The notes beneath the pieces were generated by a model. The model made no database searches and was not told the DNA's origin. It worked only from the letters and a program-made list of their open reading frames with translations. A DNA stretch of 64,000 nucleotides from Planctomycetota bacterium (GTDB taxonomy: Bacteria > Planctomycetota > SZUA-567 > H5-PLA8): contig JAOSKN010000002.1 of assembly GCA_027493525.1 (NCBI GenBank), positions 1,459,326 to 1,523,325 of the forward strand, in the 5' to 3' direction. Below, piece by piece: positions 31,866 through 42,361 of this stretch. Each line of letters opens with the position of its first letter. Positions within the stretch are counted from its first letter, which is position 1. Position numbers and translations under genes: made by a program.

Positions 31866-34865
31866 ATGAGCCGAACGTCAACGCTCGCGGTAGGGGTGCT
31901 CCTGCTGGGCGTCGTCAGCCTGGTGGGCTGCGGCGACCGCAAGGGCGACTTGGGTGCGGTGCAAACCGACGAGACGCCTTCCTCCTATCCGACTGAGAAG
32001 CAAGAGCCGGCGGCCGTGGCCTCGAATGGCGCAAGCGCGTCGGCCGAGAGCGTCGAGGCTCCGGCGTCGCAGCCCGAGCCGGTGGCCGTGGCGAGTGCGC
32101 CTCCGGTCGGCGAGACGCCTTCCTCGAATGGCGGCGATGCGCCCGCCGCGGAGACGGTTCCGCTGCCCGTGGAGACGGCGACGTCCGTTGCTCAGGCGCC
32201 GTCCGCGCCGATCGCCGCGCCGGTGGCCGGCCCCGAAGACGGCGAGACCGCGCCCGCCCCGACTCCGACGCCCGCCCCCGCGCCCGGCGAGGAAGACCTT
32301 GAGCAGCGCGCCGCGCGCCTGCTTGAGGACGCCAAGAAGACCCGCACCCTCGATCAGCAGGCCGATCTCGCCCAGGCCGAAAAAGTCTTCCAGACGGCCA
32401 AGGCGCTGTACCAGGATCTCTACTACGAGCGCGCGCTGCCGATGCTCGAGGAGGCCGTGAAGCTCGATCCGGCCAATCGCCAGGCCGCCGAACTCCTCCA
32501 GCAGTGCCGTTCGCTGCTGGGCCTGCACAAGGACCGCATCGCCCAGAAGCTGAAGGACTTGGAAAACGCCGAGCGCGTGAAGGTGCAGGCCTCGCTGGTG
32601 GCCCTCTCCAACGCCTTCGAGGAGGCGCGCCGCTACGAAGAGAAGGGCGGCAAGATTCCGCTCGAACTCGAGATGTCCAGCCAGGAAGAGGTGCTCTCGG
32701 GCCAGCTCGAACAATTGCGCCAGGCCCAGGATCGCTACCGCCGGGTCAAAGAGATCATCAACTGGATGCCGCCGAAGGTGGACCTGCCGAACATGCGCCG
32801 CGAGGTCGACGAGGCCCTGCTGCGCGTCCGCCAGAAGCTCGCCGACAAGGAAGACGAGATCGGCTTCCTGCGCCGCCGCATCGCGATGGAGCTGGCCGAG
32901 CAGACGCGCCTGCGCGAGACCGAGCTTTTCCGCGCCCGCATCAGCAAGCTGATCGAACAGGTCGCGGACCTTTACGGCAAGGGCGAGTACACGGCGGCCG
33001 AGCGGCTGGCCGGCCGCGTCCTGCAACTCGATCCCTTCAACTCCGAAGGCGAGGCTTGGCGCCGCAAGGCCCGCGCGGCCTTCGTGCAGAGCGATGCTCA
33101 GGATATCCGCAAGGACGACAAGGAAAACCGGATGCGCTCCTGGGAGGACATCGAGGCCGCCCAGATCCCCTACGGCGACCTGCTGACCTATCCCAGCAAC
33201 TGGGACGAGATCTCCCGCCGCCCCGATCGCATGGCCATCGGCAAGACCAAGGTCGAGGAGGAGTGGAAGAAGGACATTCGCAAGAAGCTCCAGCGCAAGG
33301 TCAGCTTCGAATTCGTGGACACCCCGCTCGAGGAAGCGATCGCCTTCCTGCGCAGCCTGACCAACGTGACCATGATCGTGGACCCCAAGGTCCTCGAAGG
33401 CGGCGCCGCGCCGATCAATCTGCGCGTTACCGACATGACCCTCGAACTGGCGCTGGACTGGATCCTGCGTCTGGCCGAACTGGACTATGCGTTGAAGGAC
33501 AACGCCGTCTTCATCAGCAAGAAGCAGACGCTGATCGAGGACGTGGACCTGCGCATCTACGACGTGAGCGACCTGACGCAGACGGTGCCGGACTTCCCCG
33601 GCCCGGACTTCCAGCTCGTGACGGTCGGCGACGATCCGGCGGCCGGCGGGGCGGGCGGCCCGGTGAATCCCTTCATGCAGGCTCAGGCGACGGCCGCGCT
33701 GACTCCGGCCTCCATCGCCGACATGATCCGCAATCGCGTGCAGCCCGACAGTTGGGACCCCAACCAGGGCACCAGCATCGAAGAGCGCGCGGGCAAGCTG
33801 GTGGTGATGCAGCGGCCCGAGATTCACGAACTGATCACGCAGTTGCTCGCCAACTTCCGCGCCACGGCGCGCCTGATGGTCAACATCGAGAGCCGCTTCC
33901 TGACGATCCGCGAGGCGTACCTAGAGGACCTGGGCGTGGAATTCCAGGGCCTCGATCCGAACGTGCTCTTCGGCGACTTCGGCGACGTGGCCCGCGTCCT
34001 CTCGCCGACGGTCGGCGACCCGCTGGCCATCCAGCCGCGGCTGCCCGGCGCCGGCGACGCCAGTCCGGCCAACGTGCCCTTCCCCGGCTTCACCAACGGC
34101 CCCGACAACCTGTGGCAGGGCTCGTTCAGCCAGGTCGGCGCGATCCTCAACCATACGCTCAACTTCTTCACCAACGACCCGACGACCATCTCCGGCCGCG
34201 ACGGCTCCAACCGCGTGCGGCAGGGCGGCCTCTCGGCCCAGGTGACCATCCTTAATAACGCCCAGGTACAGGCCTTCGTCCGCGCGCTGGGCGTCCGCGA
34301 GAACTCGACCACGCTGGTCGCGCCGCGCCTGACGGTCTTCAACACGCAGCGCGCCCACATGTTCGTGGCCCGGCAGCAGTCCTACGTCGCCGACTACGAA
34401 ATCAGCGGCGACAGCTACGACCCGATCATCCGGCAGTTCCTGGTCGGCGTGGTGCTCGACGTCAAGCCGACGGTCTCCAGCGACCGGCGCTACGTGACGC
34501 TCGAAATGCGCCCCACGGTCACGGAACTGGTCAGCTTCCGCACCCGGCAGATCGACAGCTTCACGGTGCAGCAGGGCGGTAACGTGATCATCCCGATCCT
34601 GCTGAGCTTCCCGGTGCAGTTCCCGGAACTGCAGATCAACCGCGTGCGCACGACGGCGACGGTTCCCGACGGCGGGATCCTCCTGCTGGCCGGATTGCAC
34701 CGGAACATCAAATACAACGCCGAGAACGGCGTGCCGTTCCTGAGCGATTTGCCGGTGGTCGGCCGGCTCTTCCGCTGGAACGTGGTCGACAACGCGAAGA
34801 CGAACCTGGCCATCCTGGTCAGCCCGCGCATCATCCTCTTCAGTGAAGAGGAAGGGCGCCTCTAG
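31866..34865 (+). CDS. Lipoprotein secretin with TPR-like N-terminus (secretin A)
   Basis: About 999 residues from ATG 31866, chosen because it gives a signal peptide ending in the lipobox LVGC (lipidated Cys22); an ATG 33 bases earlier is open. A Pro/Ala-rich linker (about 30-150) leads to TPR/coiled-coil segments (about 160-420). An STN-type secretin N-domain follows (VSFEFVDTPLEEAIAFLRSL and the next 65 residues), then N-domains and the C-terminal secretin barrel with GVPFLSDLPVVGRLFRWN. It is much longer than PilQ or GspD. The next gene is a paralogue. The pair begins a plus-strand locus that continues to ExbB/ExbD. Substrate unknown. Confidence 0.88.
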   Translation: MSRTSTLAVGVLLLGVVSLVGCGDRKGDLGAVQTDETPSSYPTEKQEPAAVASNGASASAESVEAPASQPEPVAVASAPPVGETPSSNGGDAPAAETVPLPVETATSVAQAPSAPIAAPVAGPEDGETAPAPTPTPAPAPGEEDLEQRAARLLEDAKKTRTLDQQADLAQAEKVFQTAKALYQDLYYERALPMLEEAVKLDPANRQAAELLQQCRSLLGLHKDRIAQKLKDLENAERVKVQASLVALSNAFEEARRYEEKGGKIPLELEMSSQEEVLSGQLEQLRQAQDRYRRVKEIINWMPPKVDLPNMRREVDEALLRVRQKLADKEDEIGFLRRRIAMELAEQTRLRETELFRARISKLIEQVADLYGKGEYTAAERLAGRVLQLDPFNSEGEAWRRKARAAFVQSDAQDIRKDDKENRMRSWEDIEAAQIPYGDLLTYPSNWDEISRRPDRMAIGKTKVEEEWKKDIRKKLQRKVSFEFVDTPLEEAIAFLRSLTNVTMIVDPKVLEGGAAPINLRVTDMTLELALDWILRLAELDYALKDNAVFISKKQTLIEDVDLRIYDVSDLTQTVPDFPGPDFQLVTVGDDPAAGGAGGPVNPFMQAQATAALTPASIADMIRNRVQPDSWDPNQGTSIEERAGKLVVMQRPEIHELITQLLANFRATARLMVNIESRFLTIREAYLEDLGVEFQGLDPNVLFGDFGDVARVLSPTVGDPLAIQPRLPGAGDASPANVPFPGFTNGPDNLWQGSFSQVGAILNHTLNFFTNDPTTISGRDGSNRVRQGGLSAQVTILNNAQVQAFVRALGVRENSTTLVAPRLTVFNTQRAHMFVARQQSYVADYEISGDSYDPIIRQFLVGVVLDVKPTVSSDRRYVTLEMRPTVTELVSFRTRQIDSFTVQQGGNVIIPILLSFPVQFPELQINRVRTTATVPDGGILLLAGLHRNIKYNAENGVPFLSDLPVVGRLFRWNVVDNAKTNLAILVSPRIILFSEEEGRL

Positions 34866-34931
34866 TTTGAACGACCGCAGGCGCCTTCCGGGACGGTCCG
34901 GCAGGCGAAGACGAGCGAGGGTGGAAGCACG

Positions 34932-37751
34932 ATGAACAGCGCTCATTTGCGACGATGCGGAGCAAGCATCGTGGGTTGTGCGGTGAGTCTGGCGCTGCTC
35001 TGGCCTGGGGCCGGGCACGCCGAAGAACCCGCGCCCACGCCGCCGCCGGCCGCCGAAGACGGGCTGCAGCAGCAACTCCAGCAGCACGAGGCGGCGCAGG
35101 AAAAGCTGCGCGAGGAGATCCGCGTTCAGGCCGAGTCCCATTTCCAGGCTGGCAAGCGGCTCTACGAGGCGTTCGAGTACGAACAGGCCCGTTCCGAACT
35201 GGAGCGCGCCGTCCAGCTCGACCGCGGCAACGCCGAAGCCCAGACGTTGCTCATCCAGGTCAACGACGTGCTGGGCCTGCGCCGGGACCGCATCAAGTCG
35301 GCCGTCCAGCGCCTCCACGGCGCCCAGAAGGTGGCGATCCAGGAGCGCCTGGTCGAACTCGACAACCAGATCGACTGGGGCAACCGCTTCGTCAAGCAGG
35401 CCAAGGAAGACGTGGAACTGACCACCGGCGACCGGATCCGCCGCCTGGAACAGTCCCTGCAGGCCTACGAGCGCGCCCGCGAACTGGTCAAGTGGATGCC
35501 GCCCGAGATCGACGTGGAGTCCCAGCACCACCACGTCGTGACCGCCATCCGCGAGGCCAACAAGGCCATCGCCGCGCTCAAGGAGCAGCTCTTCCAGGAG
35601 GACCGTATCGCCTCCGCCGAGCTGGCCGAAGCGCGCAAGGCCGAGGAAAAGCGCGCCGTCCAGAACAAGATCGACGTCATGCTCGACCAGGCCCGCGCGC
35701 TCTTCGAGCACAGCGAGTACCAGAAGGCCGAGATCATGGCCGGCAAGATCATCGAGATGGATCCTTCGAACGCGGAAGCTCACGCCATCGAGGCGACCGC
35801 GCGCGACCGCAAGCACATCAAGCTGCGCTCCTGGATCGAAGAGGAAGACGCGCATCAGAGCCTGCTGCAGGACAACCGCGTCAACCGCATGCTGATCCCG
35901 CACTCGGAGTACATCGTCTATCCTTCCAATTGGTCCGAGATCGCCCAGCGCCGCTCCGACACCGGCAAGGCTCACGCCGAAGAGCCCTGGAAGGAAGAGA
36001 TCCGCAAGAAGCTCGCGCGCCACGTCAGCTTCGAGTTCGTGGACACCCCGCTCGAAGAGGCGCTGGCCTTCCTGAATTCGCTGACGAAGGTGAACATCAT
36101 CCTCGACCCGCGCGTCGCGGCCGAGGATGCCGGCAAGGTCGCGATCACGCTGCGCGTCGCCGACATGGACATGCAGACGGCGCTCAAGTGGATCCTGCGC
36201 CTGGCCGAACTGGACTTCGACCTGCGCAACCAGGCGGTCTTCATCACCAAGAAGGCCAACCTGACCGCGAACGTCGAGCTGGAGATTTACGACGTCCGCG
36301 ACCTTACCACCACGGTCACCGACTTCCCCGGACCGCGGATCGAGGTCGGCGTCGCCGGCTCCAACGCGCCGGTCAACCCCTTCGCGCAGCAGGCCGCGGG
36401 CGGCAACACGCTGGGCGCGCCCGACTTGGCGCAGTTGATCCAGGAACGCCTCCTGGCCGCCGACTTCGCCGACCCCGCCACCTCGATCCAGGAATCGGGC
36501 GGGAAGCTCGTCGTCATGCAGCGTCCCGAAGTCCACGAAAAGATCCGTGAACTGCTCCGCAGCTTCCGCGAGACCCAGACGGTTCAGGTGCTCACGCAGG
36601 TTCGCTTCATCGAAGTCCAGGAAGGCTTCCTGGAGATGATCGGCGTGCACTTCACCGGCCTGGACTCCCCGATCGGCGACGCCGGCGTGCCGTTCGCCCG
36701 CGTGGACCCGTTGAATCAGCCTTCCCGCTACGGCCTGTTCCCGATTGGCGGCGGCCCGGGCCTCACGCCGCCGCTGCCTTCGGACATCCTGTCTTCGCCG
36801 GCGTTCCAGTTCCAGGACTCGGTCGATCCGGCGACGGGGCTCTTCCGCCCGCCGTTCCACTTCGACGTCGGCCCGCCGTCCAGCAACCCCGGCCCGCGGG
36901 TGCCGTTGCTGCTCCGCCCGCGCCTGGACTCCAACTTCCCGACTCGCGGCAATGCGACCTTCGGCCCCGCCAACGCGCCGGCCGGCTTCCGCCGCCAGTG
37001 GTATGAAAAGGCCTTCGGCTCGCCGACCTTGATCCAGGGCCTGGTGCAGAACTTCGTCACCACGCTCGGTGGCGCCGGCCCGCTGGGGCAGGCCCTCACC
37101 GGCGCGCCGTTCGCCAACCAGGGCGCCATCTTCCAGTTCCGCTTCTTCCACAGCTTCCAGGCCGCCGCGGTCCTGCAAGCCCTGCGCAAGGACCAGTCCG
37201 CCGACACGCTGCTCGCGCCGAAGCTGATGCAGTTCAACAACCAGCGCGCGCACGTGATGGTCGCCCAGCAGCGCAGCTATATCGCCGACTACGACGTCTC
37301 CGGCGCGGTCTTCGATCCGGTGATCCGCTCGTTCCTGATCGGCGTCGTTCTCGACGTGAAGCCCACCGTCAGCCACGACCGCAAGTACGTCACCCTGGAC
37401 GTGCGCCCCGGCACGGCGATCGAGCTGACCCCGCCGCAGATCCTGTTCATCAGCAACGGCCTGGACGTCAACAATCCGCTTGGCAACATCAACCTGCCGA
37501 TCGAGCTGCCGAACATCGAACTGCGCAGCATCAACACCACCGTCACGGTGCCCGACAACGGCACCTTGCTCTTCAGCGGTCTGATCAATGACCGCAAGAT
37601 CGACAGCAAGTCGGGGATGCCGTTCTTCTCCGATCTGCCGATCGTGGGCAGGCTCTTCTCGAACAACCTCAAGCAGCGCGAGCGCCGCAACCTGCTGATC
37701 CTGGTCAACGCCCGTATCGTGCTCTTTGACGAGGAAGAGGAGAAGCTCTGA
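34932..37751 (+). CDS. Paralogous secretin with TPR-like N-terminus (secretin B)
   Basis: 939 residues with a Sec-type signal peptide (cleavage after GHAEE) instead of a lipobox. The order of domains is the same as in secretin A: coiled coil/TPR with SHFQAGKRLYEAFEYEQARS, the shared block VSFEFVDTPLEEALAFLNSL, then N-domains and the barrel with GMPFFSDLPIVGRLFSNN. It adds an insert of about 100 residues rich in Pro, Gly and Phe (about 580-690). It follows secretin A by 66 bp and ends at a strong terminator. Secretins are normally homo-oligomers, so two adjacent paralogues could make two pores or one mixed pore. Confidence 0.88.
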   Translation: MNSAHLRRCGASIVGCAVSLALLWPGAGHAEEPAPTPPPAAEDGLQQQLQQHEAAQEKLREEIRVQAESHFQAGKRLYEAFEYEQARSELERAVQLDRGNAEAQTLLIQVNDVLGLRRDRIKSAVQRLHGAQKVAIQERLVELDNQIDWGNRFVKQAKEDVELTTGDRIRRLEQSLQAYERARELVKWMPPEIDVESQHHHVVTAIREANKAIAALKEQLFQEDRIASAELAEARKAEEKRAVQNKIDVMLDQARALFEHSEYQKAEIMAGKIIEMDPSNAEAHAIEATARDRKHIKLRSWIEEEDAHQSLLQDNRVNRMLIPHSEYIVYPSNWSEIAQRRSDTGKAHAEEPWKEEIRKKLARHVSFEFVDTPLEEALAFLNSLTKVNIILDPRVAAEDAGKVAITLRVADMDMQTALKWILRLAELDFDLRNQAVFITKKANLTANVELEIYDVRDLTTTVTDFPGPRIEVGVAGSNAPVNPFAQQAAGGNTLGAPDLAQLIQERLLAADFADPATSIQESGGKLVVMQRPEVHEKIRELLRSFRETQTVQVLTQVRFIEVQEGFLEMIGVHFTGLDSPIGDAGVPFARVDPLNQPSRYGLFPIGGGPGLTPPLPSDILSSPAFQFQDSVDPATGLFRPPFHFDVGPPSSNPGPRVPLLLRPRLDSNFPTRGNATFGPANAPAGFRRQWYEKAFGSPTLIQGLVQNFVTTLGGAGPLGQALTGAPFANQGAIFQFRFFHSFQAAAVLQALRKDQSADTLLAPKLMQFNNQRAHVMVAQQRSYIADYDVSGAVFDPVIRSFLIGVVLDVKPTVSHDRKYVTLDVRPGTAIELTPPQILFISNGLDVNNPLGNINLPIELPNIELRSINTTVTVPDNGTLLFSGLINDRKIDSKSGMPFFSDLPIVGRLFSNNLKQRERRNLLILVNARIVLFDEEEEKL

Positions 37752-37782
37752 TCCTTTCTCCAACGCCGCTCAGCGATTCACA

Positions 37783-37815
37783 AAGCCCGGCGCGTAAGCG
37801 CCGGGCTTTTCTTTT
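37783..37815 (+). terminator. Rho-independent terminator after secretin B
   Basis: AAGCCCGGCGC (37783-37793), loop GTAA, GCGCCGGGCTT (37798-37808), then TTCTTTT. The 11-bp perfect stem with a T-rich tail lies 32 bp after the secretin stop codon. It divides the secretin pair from the TPR/ExbBD genes. Confidence 0.9.
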
Positions 37816-37939
37816 ACCGCTTTATGGGGCGGGATTTGCAGTTGTGCGCGCCCTGAGGTTCCACTACCCTGCACCTCCTGCAAAATCTTTGAGTTCGCCT
37901 GCAAGAGCCACTTGGCTGGTCCGTTAGTTTGGTGGCGAA

Positions 37940-37957
37940 GCTCCATGCGCATGGAGC
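37940..37957. promoter_or_regulatory. 18-bp palindrome upstream of the giant TPR gene
   Basis: GCTCCATGCGCATGGAGC is a perfect palindrome about 90 bp before the start codon at 38049. There is no T run, so it is more likely an operator than a terminator. The regulator is unknown. Confidence 0.4.
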
Positions 37958-38048
37958 GCGTTGGGTGTTGTGCCTGCGGACTTGCAGCGCTTTGGGAACG
38001 TTAAGTCCTTTGACTGTATTTGGTTGAGTAATCGGAGGCGATGGGGCG

Positions 38049-41000
38049 ATGATGCGAACGCATGGCGGTGCTTGGACCGTGGTCCTGGTTCTGGGTGCAT
38101 CGGTAGCGCTGGGGACAGTGCCCGACGCGCGGGCCGAGCTGGACTACGAGTTCGCCAAGGGGCTGCTGGATTGGCAGGACAACAACAACTTCCATTCCAC
38201 CGACCTGGTGGAACGCCTGATCGCGAAGCTTGCGAAGTCGCCGAACAAGGATCAGCAGCTTGAAGCCAAGTTGATTCTGGCCAAATTGAAGCGGCGGCAG
38301 GCGGAGTCGGCCTCCGCGGAGAAGCGCAACGCCCTGCTGACGGAAGCGGACAACCTCTATAAGGAGTTCCTGAAGGACGGCGCCAAGCACCGCTTGGCGA
38401 AGGAGTGCGATGCGGAGCAGGCGACGATTCAGAAGGACTACGCGCTGGCCCTGATCAAGGCGGCGCAGGAAAACCCGGCCTTGAACAAGGAGAACCGCGC
38501 CAAGGCCGTCGATATCTACAAGAAGATCGCCGACCTGATGGAGGCCGACAAGGCGCAGTTCCGCGAGCCGCTGAAAAAGGCGCTGGCCGACCTCGACAAG
38601 TGGCAGAACGATAACCCGGACGCCGAGAACCTGCCTCCGCACCTCATCGCGCCGGCCCAGAAGGCGCTCGAGGGCTTCGTCATCCGCGACAAGAAGTATG
38701 TCATCGCCCGCCTGGAGCAGGTCGAGGCGTATCCGGAAGGCGAGGAGCAGAAGATGGCGGCGCGCGCGCTGATCAAGTACTGCGACGAGCTCGTCGGCTC
38801 CGAAGACATCGGCATGATCGACACGGTCTGCATGTGGTACCACTTCATCAAGGGCCGTCTGCACGCGCTGATCCTGGAAGAGAAGGAGGCCACCGAGGCC
38901 TGGCGCAGCGCGCTGGAAGTTCAGCCCGACAACCCGGATCCGGACGTGAAGCGGACGGTGCTGGACGTCCGCAAGCTGATCTACGGCGACTTGGTGAAGA
39001 TGAAGATGCGCGGGGCCGAGAAGAACCCCGAGAAGTACAACGAGATCATCGATATCGTCGGCAGCGCGCTCTACGAGCCTTCGATGAAGTCGTACTGGGA
39101 GCAGCCGCACGGAAAGCTGCTGCTGATGGATTACGCCTTCGCGCTGATCCGGCAGCCCGAGGCGAGCGCGAACGAGTACGAGCAGGCGATCAAGCAGTTG
39201 CGGAAGATCGTCGAAGGCGGCCCGCCGTGGTCCAACAACGCCTCGCGCACCATGGCGCAGATCATCCGCGAAGGCCGCTCCAAGAAGCCCCCGATCCGCC
39301 CCCCGCCTTACCGCGGAGCAGTGGTTCGACATCGCGCGCGGATTCTTCATCGAGGGGCAGCTCGAATACAAGAAATACGAAGAGAACAAGGACGGCGACG
39401 CCAAACGCGCGCAGGAGTCCTTCGATTCGGCCTGGGAGAAGTACAACAATGCGGTGGAATATTATCGGCGCGCCATCGGACAGGCCCGCAACCCCGTGCT
39501 CACGCCGGTGCCCACGCGCATGAAGGTCGAGCCGCAGGCATGGTTCGAGATGGGCTTGAGCTACTATAAGATGGACCACTACTACGAGTCGATCATCGCG
39601 TACCAGGCCCTGCGCACGATCTTCGCCAAGGACTTCCGCGCGCACTGGATGCCCGATCCCCAGAAGAACAAGGAGCTGTATAAGAACAAGGAACTGACCG
39701 CCGCGCTGGCCGAACTGGATAAGGTGGACGAAAACGACGTCCGCAACGACGGACTGCTGCACAAGACCGAGAAGAACATCGTCATCGCGCTGACCAAGAA
39801 CGCGCAAACGCCGACCCGCTTCAACAAGAAGCTCAAGGTCGACATCATGCGCAGCGAGGAGTTCAGCGTGCCTGGCGGCGTGAACGACACCGACTACCAG
39901 GCCGGCAAACTGCTGATGGACGAGGCCCGCGATCTGCAGGAGCAGGGCAACCGCTTCGAGAAGGCCAAGAACAACAAGGAAGCCGAGAAGCAGTTCACGC
40001 AGGCCTTGGCCAAGCTGGAGGAAGGCGCCAAGAACTTCGCCAAGGTTCAGGTCGCCTCCAAGGCCTACGAGGTCGGGCTGTACCAGGCGGCGAGCTGCTA
40101 CACGCTGGCGCAGCAGATCCTGGCGTCCGAGAAGATCCGGGCCGCCATGAAGCCCGAGGAGATCGAGGCCAAACTCAAGGAACTCACCGAGCTGAGCCTG
40201 GGGCTCTACAAGAAGTACGAGGACCACGTGGCCAAGGAGCCCGACAACACCGAGGAAGGCATCGAACGGCGCAAGAAGCTCGCGCGAGGCGTGCTGCTCT
40301 CCCGCACGACCCTCCACTACGGCGCGAAGGACTGGGACAACGTGATCAAGTCCTGCGACGAATATATGGAATACGAGAAGGCCAATCCGTCGGGCGAAGG
40401 CGACGCCAAGCTCCTCACCGTGGTCTTCAACAAGTTCCGCGCGCTCAGCAACCTGGCCGGCGATAAGAATCCTCCGGAGTGCGACGCCTACCTCGAAGCC
40501 GCCTCCAAGCTGGTGCCGCAGCTCAAGGAAAAGGACTCCTTCTACATCTACGCCCTGCAGAACATCTCGCAGCGCTACCACAACGCCCTGGCGAAAGCCG
40601 AGAAGGCCCGCCTGGACCAGGCGGTCATCGACGGGTACGACGCGAACATCGCCAAGTACCAGACGGCCGCGCTGGAGCTGAAGGATCCCAACGAGCGCAC
40701 GCTCCAGGAGTGGGGGAACCTCCTCTACTACAACGAGAAGGAAGGCAAGAAGCGGGAGGCCTGCGACATTGCCGTCGAGATGCTCAAGCGTTTCGACCCG
40801 CAGAACCGCAACAAGCAGATCGGCGACGAGGATGAAAAGAAAGAGAAGGACATCTGGGACACCTACATGACCGGCATCAAGGACGTGATCGCCAAGGGCT
40901 ACTCCAGCGACCGGACCAAGGCCTTCAACTGCCTTAAGGACCACGAAGTCCTGATCGACTACATGTACGACACCCGCGAGGGCGTCAACAACGAGGACGT

Positions 41001-42189
41001 GGACAAGCGCCCCAAGCACGACAAGTACAACATCGACTACGAGAAGGCGCTCAAGCAGATCAAGACGATCAAGCAGAACTACCCCGACTGCCCGACGCAC
41101 AAGCCCACCCACGAGACCCACTACGTGAACGGGAAGTCCTATCTGGCGATGATCGAGGACGAGATCGAGTATCGGCGCCGCATCATCGCCGTGCGCGACC
41201 TGCTGTCCGAACTGGCCTTGAAGGTCGGCGTGGACTTCGAAAAGGCCGGCGACCAGGACAGCGCCAAGAAGTACCGCAGCATCGCCGACGAGCAACTGAC
41301 CGTGCTCGAGGAAGTCTACGGCGACGTGCCCGAAATGAAGGTCAAGAGCGCCAACATCAAAGTCGCCAACGGCGACTTCCAGGGCGCCCTCGACATCCTC
41401 TACGCGCTCAAGAACAAGGAGACCGACACCTCCTCGGCCCGCTACATCGACGTCTCCAAGCGCATCTCGGAGATCCACTTCCAGAAGGGCGAGTACAACG
41501 ACGCCGCGGATTATCCCAAGTTTATCGCCGCCACCGCCGGCATGGAATCCAACTGGGTCAAGAAGAATTGGCCCGACATGAAGGCCTTCCTGGATAAGTG
41601 CTACGACAAGGGAGTCAAGCCCCTCGAGGTCGTGCAGTCCAAGCCCTCCGACCTCCCCGTGGACTACCGGCCCAAGAGCCCCGACGAGACGGAATTCGAG
41701 CAGCTCAAGATGGTCTTCGACTTGGCCGAGCGAACGCCCGCCATGAGCAATCAATTGCTCACGCCCGAATTCCTGCAAAAGTACAACCTGTTGAAGGGCA
41801 AGATCGAGCACTTCTCCGAGTTTCAGAAGCTCGAACGCCTGCTGCTGACCCATCGCGGCAAGGCCGATGAGAAGGAGATCATCACGGATGCGTTCATGGC
41901 GCGCTACAACGCCATCGACGAACTGGTCAAGGTCGAACGCGATGCCTGGCGCGCCTACCAGAAGTTCGACCAGGCGATCACCGAGTACGGCGGCCCGGAT
42001 AAGGTGCCCGACGAGATCAAGAACGCCCGGGCCAACGGCCTGACCAAGTCCAAGGAACTCTCCGAGAAGCTCAAGTCGGTTCCGGAGGTCAAGTTGGACG
42101 ACAAGCCGAAGGACGCCAAGACCGAACCGGCGCCCGAAACCAAGACGGAAACCAAGACCGAGCCTGCCGACGCCGCCAAGACGGAGTAG
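38049..42189 (+). CDS. Giant secreted TPR-like protein, split by a frameshift
   Basis: A signal peptide (MMRTHGGAWTVVLVLGASVA, cleavage near DARAE) starts a helical, charged, TPR-like protein. The first frame is lost near 39299-39304, a run of six C. Removing one C joins it to LTAEQWFDIARGFFIEGQLE and then to a 911-codon frame ending at 42189, for a total of about 1380 residues. Repeat-like units include QAWFEMGLSYYKMDHYYESI and FNKFRALSNLAGDKNPPECD. The C-terminus is low-complexity Lys/Glu/Thr/Pro. GGAGG lies ten bases before ATG 38049. It is probably a periplasmic scaffold. The gene after it is a smaller TPR protein. Confidence 0.8.
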
Positions 42190-42203
42190 GTCGGGGCGAG
42201 GCC

Positions 42204-42236
42204 CACACGGGCGGGAGGCTTGCGCTCCCGCCTGTG
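42204..42236 (+). terminator. Hairpin after the giant TPR gene
   Basis: GGCGGGAG pairs with CTCCCGCC around a 7-base loop, and the outer CACA/TGTG bases also pair with a 2-base bulge. There is no T tract, so it may only attenuate or protect the transcript end. It lies 15 bp after the stop codon. Confidence 0.4.
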
Positions 42237-42361
42237 CATAACCCATTGACCTAAAAGATGTTGCGTGATTGATCGGGCTTCACTGGGAAGCCCGGCGATT
42301 TGTGGAGATTCTCGCAAGTTTGGTTGAATGCACTCGTTACCCGTTTGCACTGGGGGTCGTC

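Noticed and set aside
33921..37763. Very long open frame on the minus strand opposite the two secretins
   Set aside because: It is the antisense of GC-rich coding DNA. Its translation has no family features, while the plus-strand frames carry clear secretin motifs.
39262..42246. Long minus-strand open frame opposite the giant TPR gene
   Set aside because: Composition is Val/Leu/Gly/His-rich nonsense typical of an antisense frame; the plus strand has the signal peptide and repeats.
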